DNA of 64,000 nt from assembly GCA_016946835.1 (NCBI GenBank), contig JACVTC010000119.1:123501-187500 (forward strand). Reading direction: 5' to 3'. Made by a program: the position numbers and the translations under genes. The notes below the pieces were generated by a model, which was not told where the DNA came from, ran no database searches, and saw nothing but the letters and a program-made list of their open reading frames with translations. This stretch comes from Neocallimastix lanati (nom. inval.) (taxonomy: Eukaryota > Neocallimastigomycota > Neocallimastigomycetes > Neocallimastigales > Neocallimastigaceae). Shown piece by piece: positions 23,231-34,221 of this stretch. Each line of letters opens with the position of its first letter. Positions within the stretch are counted from its first letter, which is position 1.

Positions 23231-24936
23231 TTTTAATTATATTTATAAAAATTTGATTTAATTTATTTCTATATTTATAATTTTAATTTTATATTAGTTA
23301 ATTTTAATATTAAATATTACTTAATTTGAATAAATCAAATTATTGAAAATAAAAATATTAAAGTAAAATAAAGACCTTTTTATATGAAAAAAATAACATA
23401 ATATAAAATATTATAAAATAAAATAATAAGTAATAAAAAATAAAAATAAAAAGATTAATTTATTATTGTAAATATTATTGAATATAATTTAATTTAGCTC
23501 TTCTAATTAAAAAGCTTTTAATTAATACTAAAAAAAATATCATTATTAATTGTAGTACAAAATCTTTAAATAATAGTAAAACTATTACAAAAAAATGTCA
23601 ACATGTCCAATTATTTTGTAATTAAATAATAATAATATAATTTTATTTTATATTTGTATATTTTATGATTTTATTTTTATATATTTATTTATAAAATAAT
23701 AATAATAATAAAAATGAGAATATATTCATATTTCATTTAAAAAGAATATATTTTTTTGTCGTTGAATATAAATTAAATATAAATTAAATAGGTAGAAAAA
23801 AAATATGAATATATTTTGGGTAATTTTAATTAATTTTTTATTTAAACAATAACAAACCCAACAATATCAATAATATTTTATATTAAAAAAAAAGATAATG
23901 GGAATATTAATATTTTATGATGGACACAATCAAAAAAAATTAAAAATTAAATAATTTAATAATATTTAAAACGTCTTTAAGATTGTTTTATAAATGATAA
24001 GTTTATATATTAATTAATAGTATTTTTACTAATTATTAAAGTGAAATACTAGATGGTACAAAAGTTTTAAATACTATTAATAATAAAACTAAAACTAAAA
24101 ATTTTATTTAAATATTAAATATCAGTTATCGTTATTGGTTGCTATTATTTTAGTTTTATCATAAAAAGATGTTCAACAATATACTTTTATAATATACTTT
24201 TATAATATACTTTTATTAGTATAATTTTATTCATTCATTTTTTATAATTTATAGTTTATAATATATTTTATTTAATTTAAAATATTAAACTTATTTTTAT
24301 ATTATTTCATATTTTAATATTATTAAATGGCCTTTACGTATTAATATAATTAAAATAAATGTTGAAAAAGACAAAAGGCAAAAAGTGTAAATATAAAGAA
24401 AAAGTATTCTTTATATAATACTCTTTAATTATATCCTATTTTAAAATAATAAAAATTAATTAGTTTAATTATAATGTAAATAATAGAAGATTTATAAAAA
24501 TTATAATTATAAAATATAAATTATAATTAAAACATATAAAAATATAATAACATATAAAAATAATAAAATAAAATAATTATATTTTTATCTAAATAAAATA
24601 AAATAATTTAGATAAAATAAAATATACTAAATTTATAAATTAATTATAATTTTAAATAACATATAATTTATGTTATAAATTTTATTTTACATCAATTTTA
24701 TGTGTTTGTATTGAATTTATGATATTATTAAAATATATTTGATATAAAACAAATATGTGTAGTAATCTATTTATATATTTAATAATTATTAAATATTAAA
24801 TTTATATCTTCTCTTAGTAATAATTTTAATAATAATTTCTTATATGAGTTATATTAATATTATTTTATTTTATATATTTTTTAATAATTTATTATATTTA
24901 ATAGCTATAATTAATAGCTATTATATATTATATATA
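23231..24936. repeat. B-unit 3 spacer, left part
   Basis: Homologous to 14404-16300 with an internal deletion: the segment corresponding to about 15190-15660 is missing, joining GAAATACT to AGATGGTAC at about 24050. Interrupted at 24936 by the Copia element; the spacer continues at 30395. No gene seen. Confidence 0.7.
23376..23611 (-). promoter_or_regulatory. Promoter of copy 7: TATA and CCAAT boxes
   Basis: TATAAAAAG (complement of 23376-23384), about 146 bp from the ATG. CCAAT at 23607-23611 in an ACATGTCCAATTATTT context. Confidence 0.53.
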
Positions 24937-25190
24937 TGTTAAGAATGTAACTGAAATCTAACAATTTCAATTATGATTATTTATTGTTAATATGGCTTTT
25001 ATTTATTTATATTTAATTATATGAATATTACATAATAAAGAATATTACAGTTTAACAAAATATAATAAATAAGATTTATAATAACTATTTAATAACTATC
25101 TAATAACTAATGTATTCATAATGTGGCTATTTGTGGCGTATTAATATTACAATGTATAATGTATAATTATAATGTAGCTAATACTTAACA
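24937..25190 (-). repeat. Copia 3' LTR
   Basis: 254 bp, TGTTAAG...ACTTAACA as read on the plus strand. Appears identical to 30141-30394. Confidence 0.97.
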
Positions 25191-25198
25191 TTCCCCCT
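25191..25198 (-). other. Copia polypurine tract
   Basis: AGGGGGAA on the minus strand immediately upstream of the 3' LTR in element orientation, the expected primer site for plus-strand DNA synthesis. Confidence 0.85.
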
Positions 25199-25232
25199 AC
25201 ATTATGCATTTGGTAATAATATAAAAAATAAA

Positions 25233-25331
25233 GTTTTAATAAATTTTTTTTTTTTTTTTTTTTTTTTTATAGTAAATTTTTAATAATAAATTTTTTTTTT
25301 TTTTTTTTTTTTTATAGTAAATTTTTAATAA

Positions 25332-25373
<42 letters not shown>
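25233..25373 (-). repeat. Three poly-A repeats in the Copia 3' untranslated region
   Basis: Three tandem poly-T runs (poly-A in element sense), two of them separated by a common ATAGTAAATTTTTAATAATA spacer, between the RNase H stop codon (25372-25374) and the polypurine tract. Run lengths differ, suggesting slippage or tail duplication. Confidence 0.85.
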
Positions 25374-25377
<4 letters not shown>

Positions 25378-28219
25378 GAAAATAAAATCAGTAAAACATT
25401 TCATTTTTGGTCCAGATATTACTTTAGTTAAAGGATCGGCTAACATAGTATCGGAGGATATATGTTCTAAATTTATTTCTTTTCTGTTTATTTTTTCTTG
25501 AATGTATTTATAATCAATGTCCATGTGTTTACATCTACCTTTTGTATTTTCATTTTCAGCGATATTTTTACAAGATTTATTATCAATTTTAATTTTTAAA
25601 TTAATTTCTTTATTGAATATTTCCTTTAGTAATTTCTTTAATTTCATTCCTTGTTTTGCACATTCAGTTAATGCAACATATTCTGCTTCAGTGGTTGATA
25701 ATGTGATGCTCTTCTGAGTTTCAGATTTCCATGAAATGGACTTTTTCCAAATAAGAAAATGTATCCACTGGTAGATTTTCTTGTTTCTTCATCGCCAGCG
25801 AAATCAGCGTCTGAGTAGGCAATTAAATTTTTACTTCCATAGTAATAAATAGATTTTTCTTTAGTAGATTTTAAATATCTTAAGATCATCAATGCTGATT
25901 TTAGATCAACTTCTGTTGGGTTTTCGGCGTGTCTTGCAGCTTGATTAACTGCAAATGAGATGTCTGGTCTTGTTTTTGTTGAAACAAATAATAAAGCACC
26001 AATAATAGATTTATAATCTGTTACGTTTACTGGTGTTGAATTTTCTCTTTCTTCTAAAGTAATTTTTCTACATGGGTTGTTAATTGGTTTTGTCTTATTC
26101 ATTTTGTAATTCTTAATTAATTTTTCAATGTAGTCTTGTTGATTAATTTTATATCCTTCTTCAGTTTTAAAAATATTTATTCCTATAATTTTGTTAGCTT
26201 CCGTGTCTTTTGAAATTTTATATTTTTCTTTTAATTTATTGCTTATATATTTAATTTCTTTATCTTCTCCAGTAAGTAAGATATCATCAACATAAAGACA
26301 TAATATAGCACATAAATTTCCATTGTGATATTTTGTAAATAAACATTGATCAATACTCAATTGTTTTAAGCCAATATTTTTTAAATAACTTGATATTTCT
26401 TTATACCATTGTCTTCCGGCTTGTTTCAAACCATATAGAGCCTTATTTAATATCCAATATTTTCCAGAATTATAATTTTTATCTCCTTCTGGTATGTCCA
26501 CGTATATTTCTTCTTCTAATTTGTCATTTAAATAAGCTGCCTTTATATCCATTTGTCTTAAGTTCCATTTGTATTGTGATGCGATGGCAATTGCAATTCT
26601 TAAACTATCTGTTTCAATTGTTGGTGAATATGTTGATGTATAGTTAACACCTTTTCTCTGTTTGAATCCACGAGCAACTAATCTTGCTCTTTTAACACCA
26701 TTATCTTTAGTAGTAAATACCCATCTAGTATCAATTAAAGTAGTATCTTTAGGAATATTATTAACTATTCTCATTACTTTTTGTTCATACATATTATTGA
26801 TTTCTTTTTTAATTGCATCTTTCCATTTATTTGAATCGTTAGAATTTATTGCTTCATCATAACTCTTGGGATTAACTGTTTTAATTAGTAATACTTTGTT
26901 TTTCTTTATTGTTAATTGTTCATTATCATTTGTATTTTCTTTTTCATTTAAATCAATGAATTTTCTTTTGTTATTATTTTTATGAGTATCGGTATTTTCC
27001 ATTTCATTATTTTCTAAATTATTTTTGTTATTATCTTGAATATTTATAGCCATATCATTACTATTAGAATTATTTAAATTGTTGTTTGAACTTTTATCAA
27101 TTAATATATCAGAGTTTTGATTTGTGTTTAAGTTTTCATGTTTTTTATTCAAATTCATATTATTATTAATATTATTATTAATGTTATTGTTGTTATTGTT
27201 TAATATAATTTTATTATTGCCATTAATAATTTCTCGGTTGTTATTATTTGAATTATTTGAATTATTTAATTGATCATAACTGCCTTTTTCCCCCTCAATT
27301 GAATAATTCGAAGGAAAAATAGAATTAATATATTCTTCTGATAGAAAGGTAGTATTAATAGTTCCAGGAATATTTTCCAAGAAATAAACGTCTCTAGCTG
27401 ATACAATACAGTTAGAAGATAAATCTAAAATACGGTAACCAGTAGAGTCCGAAGCATAACCAAGGAAAATTCCAGGTTTAGAATTATTTTCAAATTTATT
27501 CTTTTTATGATTATTGTAGAAATATACTCTGCAACCAAAAACACGTAAGTGTGAAATATCAATAGGTTTGTTGAAGAAAACTTCATCTGGGATTTTTGAA
27601 TTATTACCTTGATGAGGATTAAGGTTATATAAACGACATGCGCATAGAATAGCAGAATCCCAAAAATTAAGAGGTAATTTGGCAGAATTAAGTAGCGTGG
27701 TTGCACAATTATTAAGAGTTTGATTAATTCTTTCTGAACGACCATTTTGTTGTGGGTAGCCAGGAGTTGAATGAATTAATTTTATACCATTTTCGGAAAG
27801 ATACTTGTTGAAATTTTCATTTGTGTATTCGGTTCCATTGTCGGTTTTTAAAGTTTTAATTGATAATTCAGTAGTATTATTCATTAATTTGTGAAATTTA
27901 ATAAATGCGTTATAAACATCAGATTTATTTTTTAAAAGGTAAATCCAGCATTTTCTACTATAGTCATCCATAAAAGTTACGTAGTAATTGAAATCGTTAT
28001 AGGATGTTTTTAATTTACCAACTACATCGGAGTGTACAAGTTGTAGTGGTTGTGTGGTACTGTTTTCAATTGCATAAAATGGTTTTCTTCTCATTTTGCT
28101 GATTTTACATTGAGTGCAGTCCTTTTTGTTGTGAATACACGTGTGGTTTAAAACAAATTTTTCAATATCTTTATTATTGTTGAAGTGACCTAATCGTGCA
28201 TGCCAAAGATCATATTGCT
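25372..28219 (-). pseudogene. Copia POL: integrase, reverse transcriptase, RNase H (two frameshifts)
   Basis: The main frame (25668-28094 from its first Met) begins after the integrase zinc finger, whose His/Cys residues (LWHARLGHF, CIHN...CTQC) lie just upstream in the same frame to about 28217. Integrase core: HSDVVGK, DNGTEY and the Glu in NGRSERINQ give the D,D,E triad. A long Asn-rich spacer follows. Reverse transcriptase: DIKAAYLND and the YVDD catalytic box. RNase H: YSDADFAGD and KSTSGY. The frame then shifts by one base at about 25735. The remaining RNase H (STTEAEY motif, then KHMDIDYKYIQEKI to ADPLTK) continues in another frame to the stop at 25372. The 5' frameshift is at about 28213-28216. 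Each break is consistent with loss of a single A. Confidence 0.93.
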
Positions 28220-28432
28220 AATATCAATATTTAAAGATTTATACATTTTAAAGGGAGTAGTGTATAATGAGAAGAGATTTTCTTTGTCGGCATAAATTTT
28301 CGCAACTGGTTTATTGTTTTTGAATAATTGAAGTATATCCTTATTTAAATATTCATCGAAATCGATAATAATGGTAAAATTATTTCTGACAAGATAATGT
28401 GTTGAAATTAAGTTATTTTTGATGTTTGGTGC

Positions 28433-29941
28433 CTAGTGGACTTTTGAGAGTTTGAAATCGAAATTTTTAATAGCACCATTATATGTTCCTACTTTTACAA
28501 TTTTGTCAGATTTTCCGTCAGGATAGGTGATAAATTTGTTGTTGACAGTTTTGGTATCATCTAAGTCTTTTTCTTCTTTTGTTAAATTTAATGAGGTACC
28601 GCTGTCAATAATCCATCTTGTTGGTTCTTTCTTTTGATTAAATGTAGGAGTATCGTTGGGAACAGCATTAACATTAATATTTCCTGAAAATCCAGTGAAA
28701 ATTTCGTCTTCGCTAGGTTCATCAGAATCTTCTAAATCTGTAGTATTTTTAATTCCTTCTATATTATTGGAGCGATAATTTTTGTTTTTTGAATTGTTTC
28801 TTGTTGTGTTGCTTCTTTCTTGGTGTCTGATGTTTTCATTTGAAGGATTTTTATTATTTCTTCTATCTTTTCTTCTAGGATTTAAAAAACATTCATCGGT
28901 AGTGTGTCCGTGTTTATGGCAAATGTGACAATATTTTTCTTTTTCTTTATCTTTATCAGAGTGATTTTTAAATTTATATGGTAATTTACCATTTCTAACT
29001 CTATTAACCGAAAGCTCTTGTGTAGTTTCGTTGCTATAGTCAATTTTCTTTATGTCTTTGTATTTTTTAATAAAAACACTAGTCAAGGCTATCCGTTCTT
29101 TTAATTCTTCAAAGGTTTTAAATTCGACTAAAAGTACTGGAGGAACTCCAAATTTAACAATTTCTTCAGCTGAAAGTAAAATTTTAGTTTCTTCGTCTAA
29201 TTTTGTTTTTTCACATCTTTTTGATTCCTTATCGTGTAGTTGAAACAAGTAATTTAATTTGTCTATATAGAGTTTTATATCGTTATTTTCGACCTCTAGT
29301 TTCTTGATTTGGTATTCAATTTGATATAATTTTGAAGGTCCAACCTGCAAAAAGTAACTTTCTAATCTTATAATCATTTCATAGGCGGTTTCACATCCTT
29401 CAATAAGTTCGGCGGTAGTTGAATCTAAGCTGCTTTCGATGATGGTTTGGGTCGCACAGTCTTCTTTGATTTCATCATCATCCATTTCTGTAATATCTAT
29501 GTCATTTTTGATGCAGTCAATAAGATCTAATGCCGTTAAGTGACGTTTGAGAGCTCTATACCATCTTGGAAAGTTTTCTGTAGTTAATTTAAAATTTTGA
29601 TAATTAAAAACCGATTTATTTGTCATATCTGACTTCTTTCTTCTCATGAGTTTTTCGTTGGCTCTGTTTAATCTTTTAATAAAATTCTTTGTGTTTCTAT
29701 CTAAGATTGAGGATTGTTTTTCGACATTTTCTTCTAAGTCATTTAAATTTTCTTCAATATGTTTTCTTTTCGACTTTAGAATAATATTTTGTTTGTTTAC
29801 ATTTTCTTCAAAGTCTTTCAAAAAATTAAAATCATCATTTTCGTAATCTTGAATTTCTTGTTCTTCACTTTCATAATTATTGTTTTGTGAAGTTGATGAT
29901 TCTTCAAATTTTCCTGAATTTTTAGATTTGTTATTTTCCAT
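28433..29941 (-). CDS. Copia GAG with N-terminal part of protease
   Basis: 502 aa from the ATG 200 bp inside the 5' LTR boundary. An acidic, Asn-rich N-terminus is followed by the Copia capsid-like domain (about 115-300). Then comes one CCHC zinc knuckle at 338-351 (CHICHKHGHTTDEC) that would bind genomic RNA, and a basic linker. The aspartic protease active site DSGTS is at 446-450. The frame ends at TAG (28433-28435) in mid-protease. Coding-like sequence (APNIKNNLIST...) continues in the same frame for about 70 codons, so the stop looks like a nonsense change or a read-through signal separating GAG-PR from POL. Acts in virus-like particle assembly in the host cell. Confidence 0.92.
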   Translation of the reverse strand: MENNKSKNSGKFEESSTSQNNNYESEEQEIQDYENDDFNFLKDFEENVNKQNIILKSKRKHIEENLNDLEENVEKQSSILDRNTKNFIKRLNRANEKLMRRKKSDMTNKSVFNYQNFKLTTENFPRWYRALKRHLTALDLIDCIKNDIDITEMDDDEIKEDCATQTIIESSLDSTTAELIEGCETAYEMIIRLESYFLQVGPSKLYQIEYQIKKLEVENNDIKLYIDKLNYLFQLHDKESKRCEKTKLDEETKILLSAEEIVKFGVPPVLLVEFKTFEELKERIALTSVFIKKYKDIKKIDYSNETTQELSVNRVRNGKLPYKFKNHSDKDKEKEKYCHICHKHGHTTDECFLNPRRKDRRNNKNPSNENIRHQERSNTTRNNSKNKNYRSNNIEGIKNTTDLEDSDEPSEDEIFTGFSGNINVNAVPNDTPTFNQKKEPTRWIIDSGTSLNLTKEEKDLDDTKTVNNKFITYPDGKSDKIVKVGTYNGAIKNFDFKLSKVH

Positions 29942-30125
29942 TTTGGAATTTAGAATTTTAAATTTTAATTAATTTTAAAAAAAAAAATTTAAATTTTGAA
30001 ATTTTAATTTTGAAATCTAATTTCAATAATTTTTGAATTTGTAGATTTTAAATTATTTATTTAATATTTTAATTATAACAAGCTTGTTTAATTTAATTTT
30101 TGTATTTTTATAGCTAATTAGGTAA

Positions 30126-30140
30126 GTGAGACTCTTAATC
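30126..30140 (-). other. Copia primer binding site, tRNA-Lys anticodon-arm type
   Basis: Directly inside the 5' LTR the element reads GATTAAGAGTCTCAC. Its complement (plus strand 30126-30140) matches the anticodon arm of a eukaryotic tRNA-Lys(CUU) as I remember it (GAGACTCTTAATC). Copia itself is primed by a half-tRNA cut in the anticodon stem, so this is a plausible internal-tRNA primer. The tRNA match is from memory. Confidence 0.6.
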
Positions 30141-30394
30141 TGTTAAGAATGTAACTGAAATCTAACAATTTCAATTATGATTATTTATTGTTAATATGGC
30201 TTTTATTTATTTATATTTAATTATATGAATATTACATAATAAAGAATATTACAGTTTAACAAAATATAATAAATAAGATTTATAATAACTATTTAATAAC
30301 TATCTAATAACTAATGTATTCATAATGTGGCTATTTGTGGCGTATTAATATTACAATGTATAATGTATAATTATAATGTAGCTAATACTTAACA
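30141..30394 (-). repeat. Copia 5' LTR
   Basis: 254 bp, appears identical to 24937-25190. Holds the element promoter in its minus-strand reading, but I could not pick a single TATA box among many AT tracts. Confidence 0.97.
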
Positions 30395-30877
30395 ATATAT
30401 ATATTATATAATTATATATAGTTGATATTATTAGTTATAGTATCTATATATGATTATTTTATATTTAGATTATTATTATATTATAATTTTTATATGTAAA
30501 TACTCCTAGTAATAACTATCCTTCGTGTAATTTATTAAACGGAGGTTAATTTGGGTTATTTTTCTATTAATAAAAAGATAATTATACAAGTAAAAACTAA
30601 TAGTACATAAAAGTCCTGTATATTATATTTCATATCACATTATAATAAATCACACTATAAATTAGTGATAATTAATCAAATGATTAATTACTGATTTATT
30701 AATTTAATTTTATTTGATTATTAACAAAATAATTTATTAATATATTTATTTTTATTTTCATTGTATATCAAATAGTTCTTGTAAATAAATAATATAAAAT
30801 AAAATAAAGTATTATATAAAAACCCAAGAGAAAATAGTGAATATCTTAGAGATAGACATTGAATAAAATTTATAATA

Positions 30878-31080
30878 ATAAATATAAATTTCTTGCCTTT
30901 AATTGATCTAATCGTATTAGAAGTACTTGTATAATGAACATTTTCTCAGTTAAATTTCCGTATTTCTCCAAGAAGTATATTATTTTGATTAAGTATTGAT
31001 AATCTACATGATTTTTTAATCTATGAATAATGTAAAAGTATTGATATATATATATATTAGATTAGGAAGAGAATACACTT
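30878..31080 (-). pseudogene. Unidentified coding-like remnant, B unit 3
   Basis: Third copy of the 67-codon segment seen intact at 21298-21501. Frame broken by small indels. Family not recognised. Confidence 0.3.
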
Positions 31081-31427
31081 CATTGCTTTATTAAATTGCT
31101 AATTATATTTTTATGTATTGCATTTTAAAAAAATAAAAATATAATAAATTAAAAATAAAAATAAAAATATAAATTAAAAATAAAAATAAAGTCGTTTTAA
31201 AAAAATACATTATATTAATAAATAACAAAAATAAAAATTATATAATAGATTAAGTAAAATAAAAAATAATAAAAAACTAAAAATAATAATAATAATAATA
31301 ACAATAATAATAATAAAAAATTAATCATAGAGTTTAAAAAAATTTCGATGTAAGGTATACGATATATAGATATACGATATATAGATATACTATATAGTAA
31401 CATAATCAACATTTAAATATAAAATAA

Positions 31428-31760
31428 TTAAATAAAAAAGTAACATCTTAAAATAGATAGTGTAGTATCTACTAAACTCTTCACTGAAAATACAGAAATA
31501 TTCTCATTAAGAGAAATACTCTCTATAAATTCTTTGAACTGAATTAGACTGTTAGTATTGTTGTCTGAAATATATATAATAGGACAACTAATAGTATTGT
31601 TCCTAAGCCATATCTGTACGACACCCGTATTTTTGGTACTGAAAGATTTCTTACTAAATCTCTTAAAATATAACTCAAAGAGAGCTACTGATAATTGGTA
31701 TTGTAGTAGCAAGATATTCCGCATGTACCACAATATACGGAACAGTAGACCCCTGTGAAC
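31428..31760 (-). pseudogene. Unidentified coding-like remnant, longer copy
   Basis: An open frame of 101 codons (31428-31733) with ELYFKRFSKKSFSTKNTG, RNNTISCPIIYIS and ISLNENISVFSVKSL. Paralogous to 17023-17400 but without its 17-base deletion, so here the segments are in one frame. Codons before 31733 continue in a different frame. Probably a fragment of a larger lost gene; not identified. Confidence 0.35.
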
Positions 31761-31857
31761 TGTTTAAAAGTTGTTCACTTAAATGTTTCCGTTCCCTAAT
31801 ATCGAATTATAACCTAAAATTCCACCATGAAGGAATATGTAAATATATTTTTGACTA

Positions 31858-33450
31858 ATTTTTTTTTGTTTTTTTTTTTTTTTTAACGGAAGCAAACTTG
31901 TTGCATCTTTATTAATTAAATAGTTAATAAAAAACATGTGATAAAAAGAAAAAAAATAAAAGAATAAACAAAAAAAAAAAAAAAAACACAAAATAAAATA
32001 AAATAATGGTATGATGTATTCTTGATTCATTTAATTAAATAAGACTTCACAAGGGCATTATCATACTGTAGTATAATAATTATTTTTGACTTCACAATGT
32101 TAATCATAATTTTAAGATACAAAATTATGGTCTTCATTGGTTGCGCTAGCCCTGCTGGCCTGTCTTACTGTTTCTTCAGCATTGACACTCATGGCAGTAG
32201 TAGGATTCGATTTGAACTTATTGAACAAAGACCATTGCTGTCCAATAGCAATGATTTCATCTGACATTTAAATAGATCTTTCTATTCCTTTGTGTTCTTA
32301 TTAATACTTCTTCCCCCAAGAATGAAATTAAACTTTTTCACACACACTAGAATCAGCATACACATTATTTTCAATACTATTACTAACGTTACTAATAATA
32401 CTATTACTAATATTATTATAACTATTATTATTATAACTATCATTATTATAACTATTATTATTATAACTATTATTACTATAATTATTATTACTATAACTAT
32501 TATTACTATTACTATTATTACTATTACTATTATTACTATTACTATTATTACTATTACTATTATTACTATTACTATTATTACTATTACTATTATTACTACT
32601 ACTATTATTACTATTATTATTATTACTACTACTATTATTACTATTATTATTATCATTATTACTATTAACGTTTTCATTTGTTAGGTTGCCATGGTTAAAA
32701 GCATTATATAAGAATAAAATTTTATCATTGACTTTACCACGAATATAATTGAAAAATGGACAATTAATTAACCAATGCAATTAATTAACCAAAGACCAAG
32801 ATATTCATAACAAAGTTTTATATAATCTGATAATCTGATGTTTCTTCGAATCTGTTTTTGTCATAAAATTCAGCTTTAATAGAATTGATTTTCGTATATC
32901 GTTTCCAATAAAAATCCTTGATTTCTTTATCGTTACTACCTCTTTTCTCTAGTTTACGTTTAAGAGTTTTACTTTCTTTCGTCCATGTATACTTTCTAGA
33001 TTTTGAAATATTATTAACTAAATAGGAAATAATGCAATTTGAATCTTTCTATTTTTCAAAATATTTGACTTGAGATTAAGCACACTTAGCTGACAATGGA
33101 AGATTATTTAAATCTTTTAAAATAGAATATACAGTAATAAAAGATTTGGCTTTGTGTAAACCTGTAATCCATCTTAATCCTTTATTAATTAATTTCTGAG
33201 TATTATTTGTACTCTCTTTATTTGAACCAAGTAAAAGTGCAATGTAAGAGACTTTTCTAAACACTAGGAGTTAATTATAATCTTCTTAAATAGAATAAGA
33301 ATTTTTGAAAATGAAAGAAAATTACTAACAAAAAAGAGAGCTTTGGTGACTTTAATGTTAAGGAATTTAATAATAGGGTTCAACGATAAGCTTTTATCAA
33401 TGGTATATCTAAATAAGTATACATTTAGTTATTTGGATTGGATGCACGAG
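31858..33450 (-). mobile_element. 5'-truncated LINE (non-LTR retrotransposon), decayed
   Basis: Absent from the homologous position in B unit 1 (17465-17480), so an insertion. The plus-strand poly-T at 31859-31884 is the poly-A tail. Minus-strand reverse-transcriptase C-terminal sequence is readable in pieces: YLDIP and DKSLSLNPIIKFLNIK (about 33290-33424), then RKVSYIALLLGSNKE, LINKGLRWITG and NNLPLSAKCA (33076-33264). After these come the HWLINCPFFNYIR zinc-finger-like motif (about 32740-32780), an Asn/Ser tract, and a C-terminal piece of 51 codons ending at 32112. Several frameshifts and stops. The matches are to the usual RT thumb and downstream region of fungal LINEs; the endonuclease part is missing. 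Confidence 0.82.
32395..32665. repeat. (ATTACT)n-like repeat inside LINE remnant
   Basis: About 270 bases of alternating ATT/ACT triplets. On the minus strand they encode an Asn-Asn-Ser run joined to the LINE zinc-finger-like region, so this is probably an expanded coding linker. Open in several frames purely because of its triplet periodicity. Confidence 0.85.
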
Positions 33451-34221
33451 TTAATATAAGGGGATCCTTTCCACTTTTTAAAACATTGAATTATTGCCAT
33501 ATAAAAAAAAATAGATATATCTTTTTTTTTATAGCCTCAATTAACGTGAACTTTATTTTTATTTATTAATAAAAACTAGTTATAGGTAAATAGTTCCATA
33601 GACAAATTATAAATAGTGATATTTGAGATCTTATTTTTAAACCAAAAACTCTGACATTTCAACCATAATAAACAATTCTTTTCAATTGTAATTATTACAA
33701 TTATAAAAAAAATAACTTATTTTATAATATTATCGTTAATAATATAATAAATAAAAAATTATAAATAAATATCAAATTTCTAATATAATAAATACTTTCT
33801 TCGAAACAAGATCTATATTACATAAAAAAATATATAATTTATATTTATCCAAAATTTAAATACTTTATCAAAACAATTTTTTAAAATTTTAATTATAACT
33901 TTTTTTTATTTCATATTTAATTATTTATTATATCAAACATAATATATTTATATACTTTAGAATTTAGAAAATTATATATCAAATATAATATATCCAAATT
34001 CATTAAAACTTAGAGAAATAAAATTTACATTATATTACATGTATATACTAATTGAAAGTTTAATACTAATATTTTAATAATTATATTATTTCTTTCTAAA
34101 TATTTAATAATATACATTTAATTATTTAAAACAAAATTTAAAAAAATAAATTATTCAAAAATACTCTAATTCAATAATTAAAATTTATTTTATATTATTT
34201 TACTATTGATTTTCATATAAT
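33451..34221. repeat. B-unit 3 spacer, right part
   Basis: Aligns to 17485-18274 and, from about 33650, to 21630-22225. It is the 3' flank of copy 8. No gene. Confidence 0.75.

Larger units (their letters stand above)
24932..30399 (-). mobile_element. Complete-length Ty1/Copia retrotransposon with target-site duplication
   Basis: Element 24937-30394 (5,458 bp) read on the minus strand, flanked by 5-bp direct repeats ATATA (24932-24936 and 30395-30399). Two 254-bp LTRs begin TG and end CA and appear identical base for base, implying very recent insertion. Gene order GAG, protease, integrase, reverse transcriptase, RNase H is that of Pseudoviridae/Copia. Coding is interrupted three times: a TAG after the protease region (28433-28435), a one-base deletion frameshift in the integrase zinc-finger region (about 28213-28216), and another at the RNase H start (about 25732-25738). 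As sequenced the element is probably not autonomous. Confidence 0.97.
30395..31857. repeat. B-unit 3 spacer, middle part
   Basis: Continuation of the spacer broken by Copia. From about 30630 it aligns to 16330-17470. Contains two broken coding-like remnants (30878-31080 and 31428-31760) and interrupted AAT repeats near 31284-31320. Otherwise non-coding. Confidence 0.7.

Noticed and set aside
32282-32684. Ile/Val-rich and Thr/Ile-rich frames on both strands
   Set aside because: Other frames of the ATT/ACT repeat in the LINE remnant; the Asn/Ser frame is the one joined to recognisable protein.
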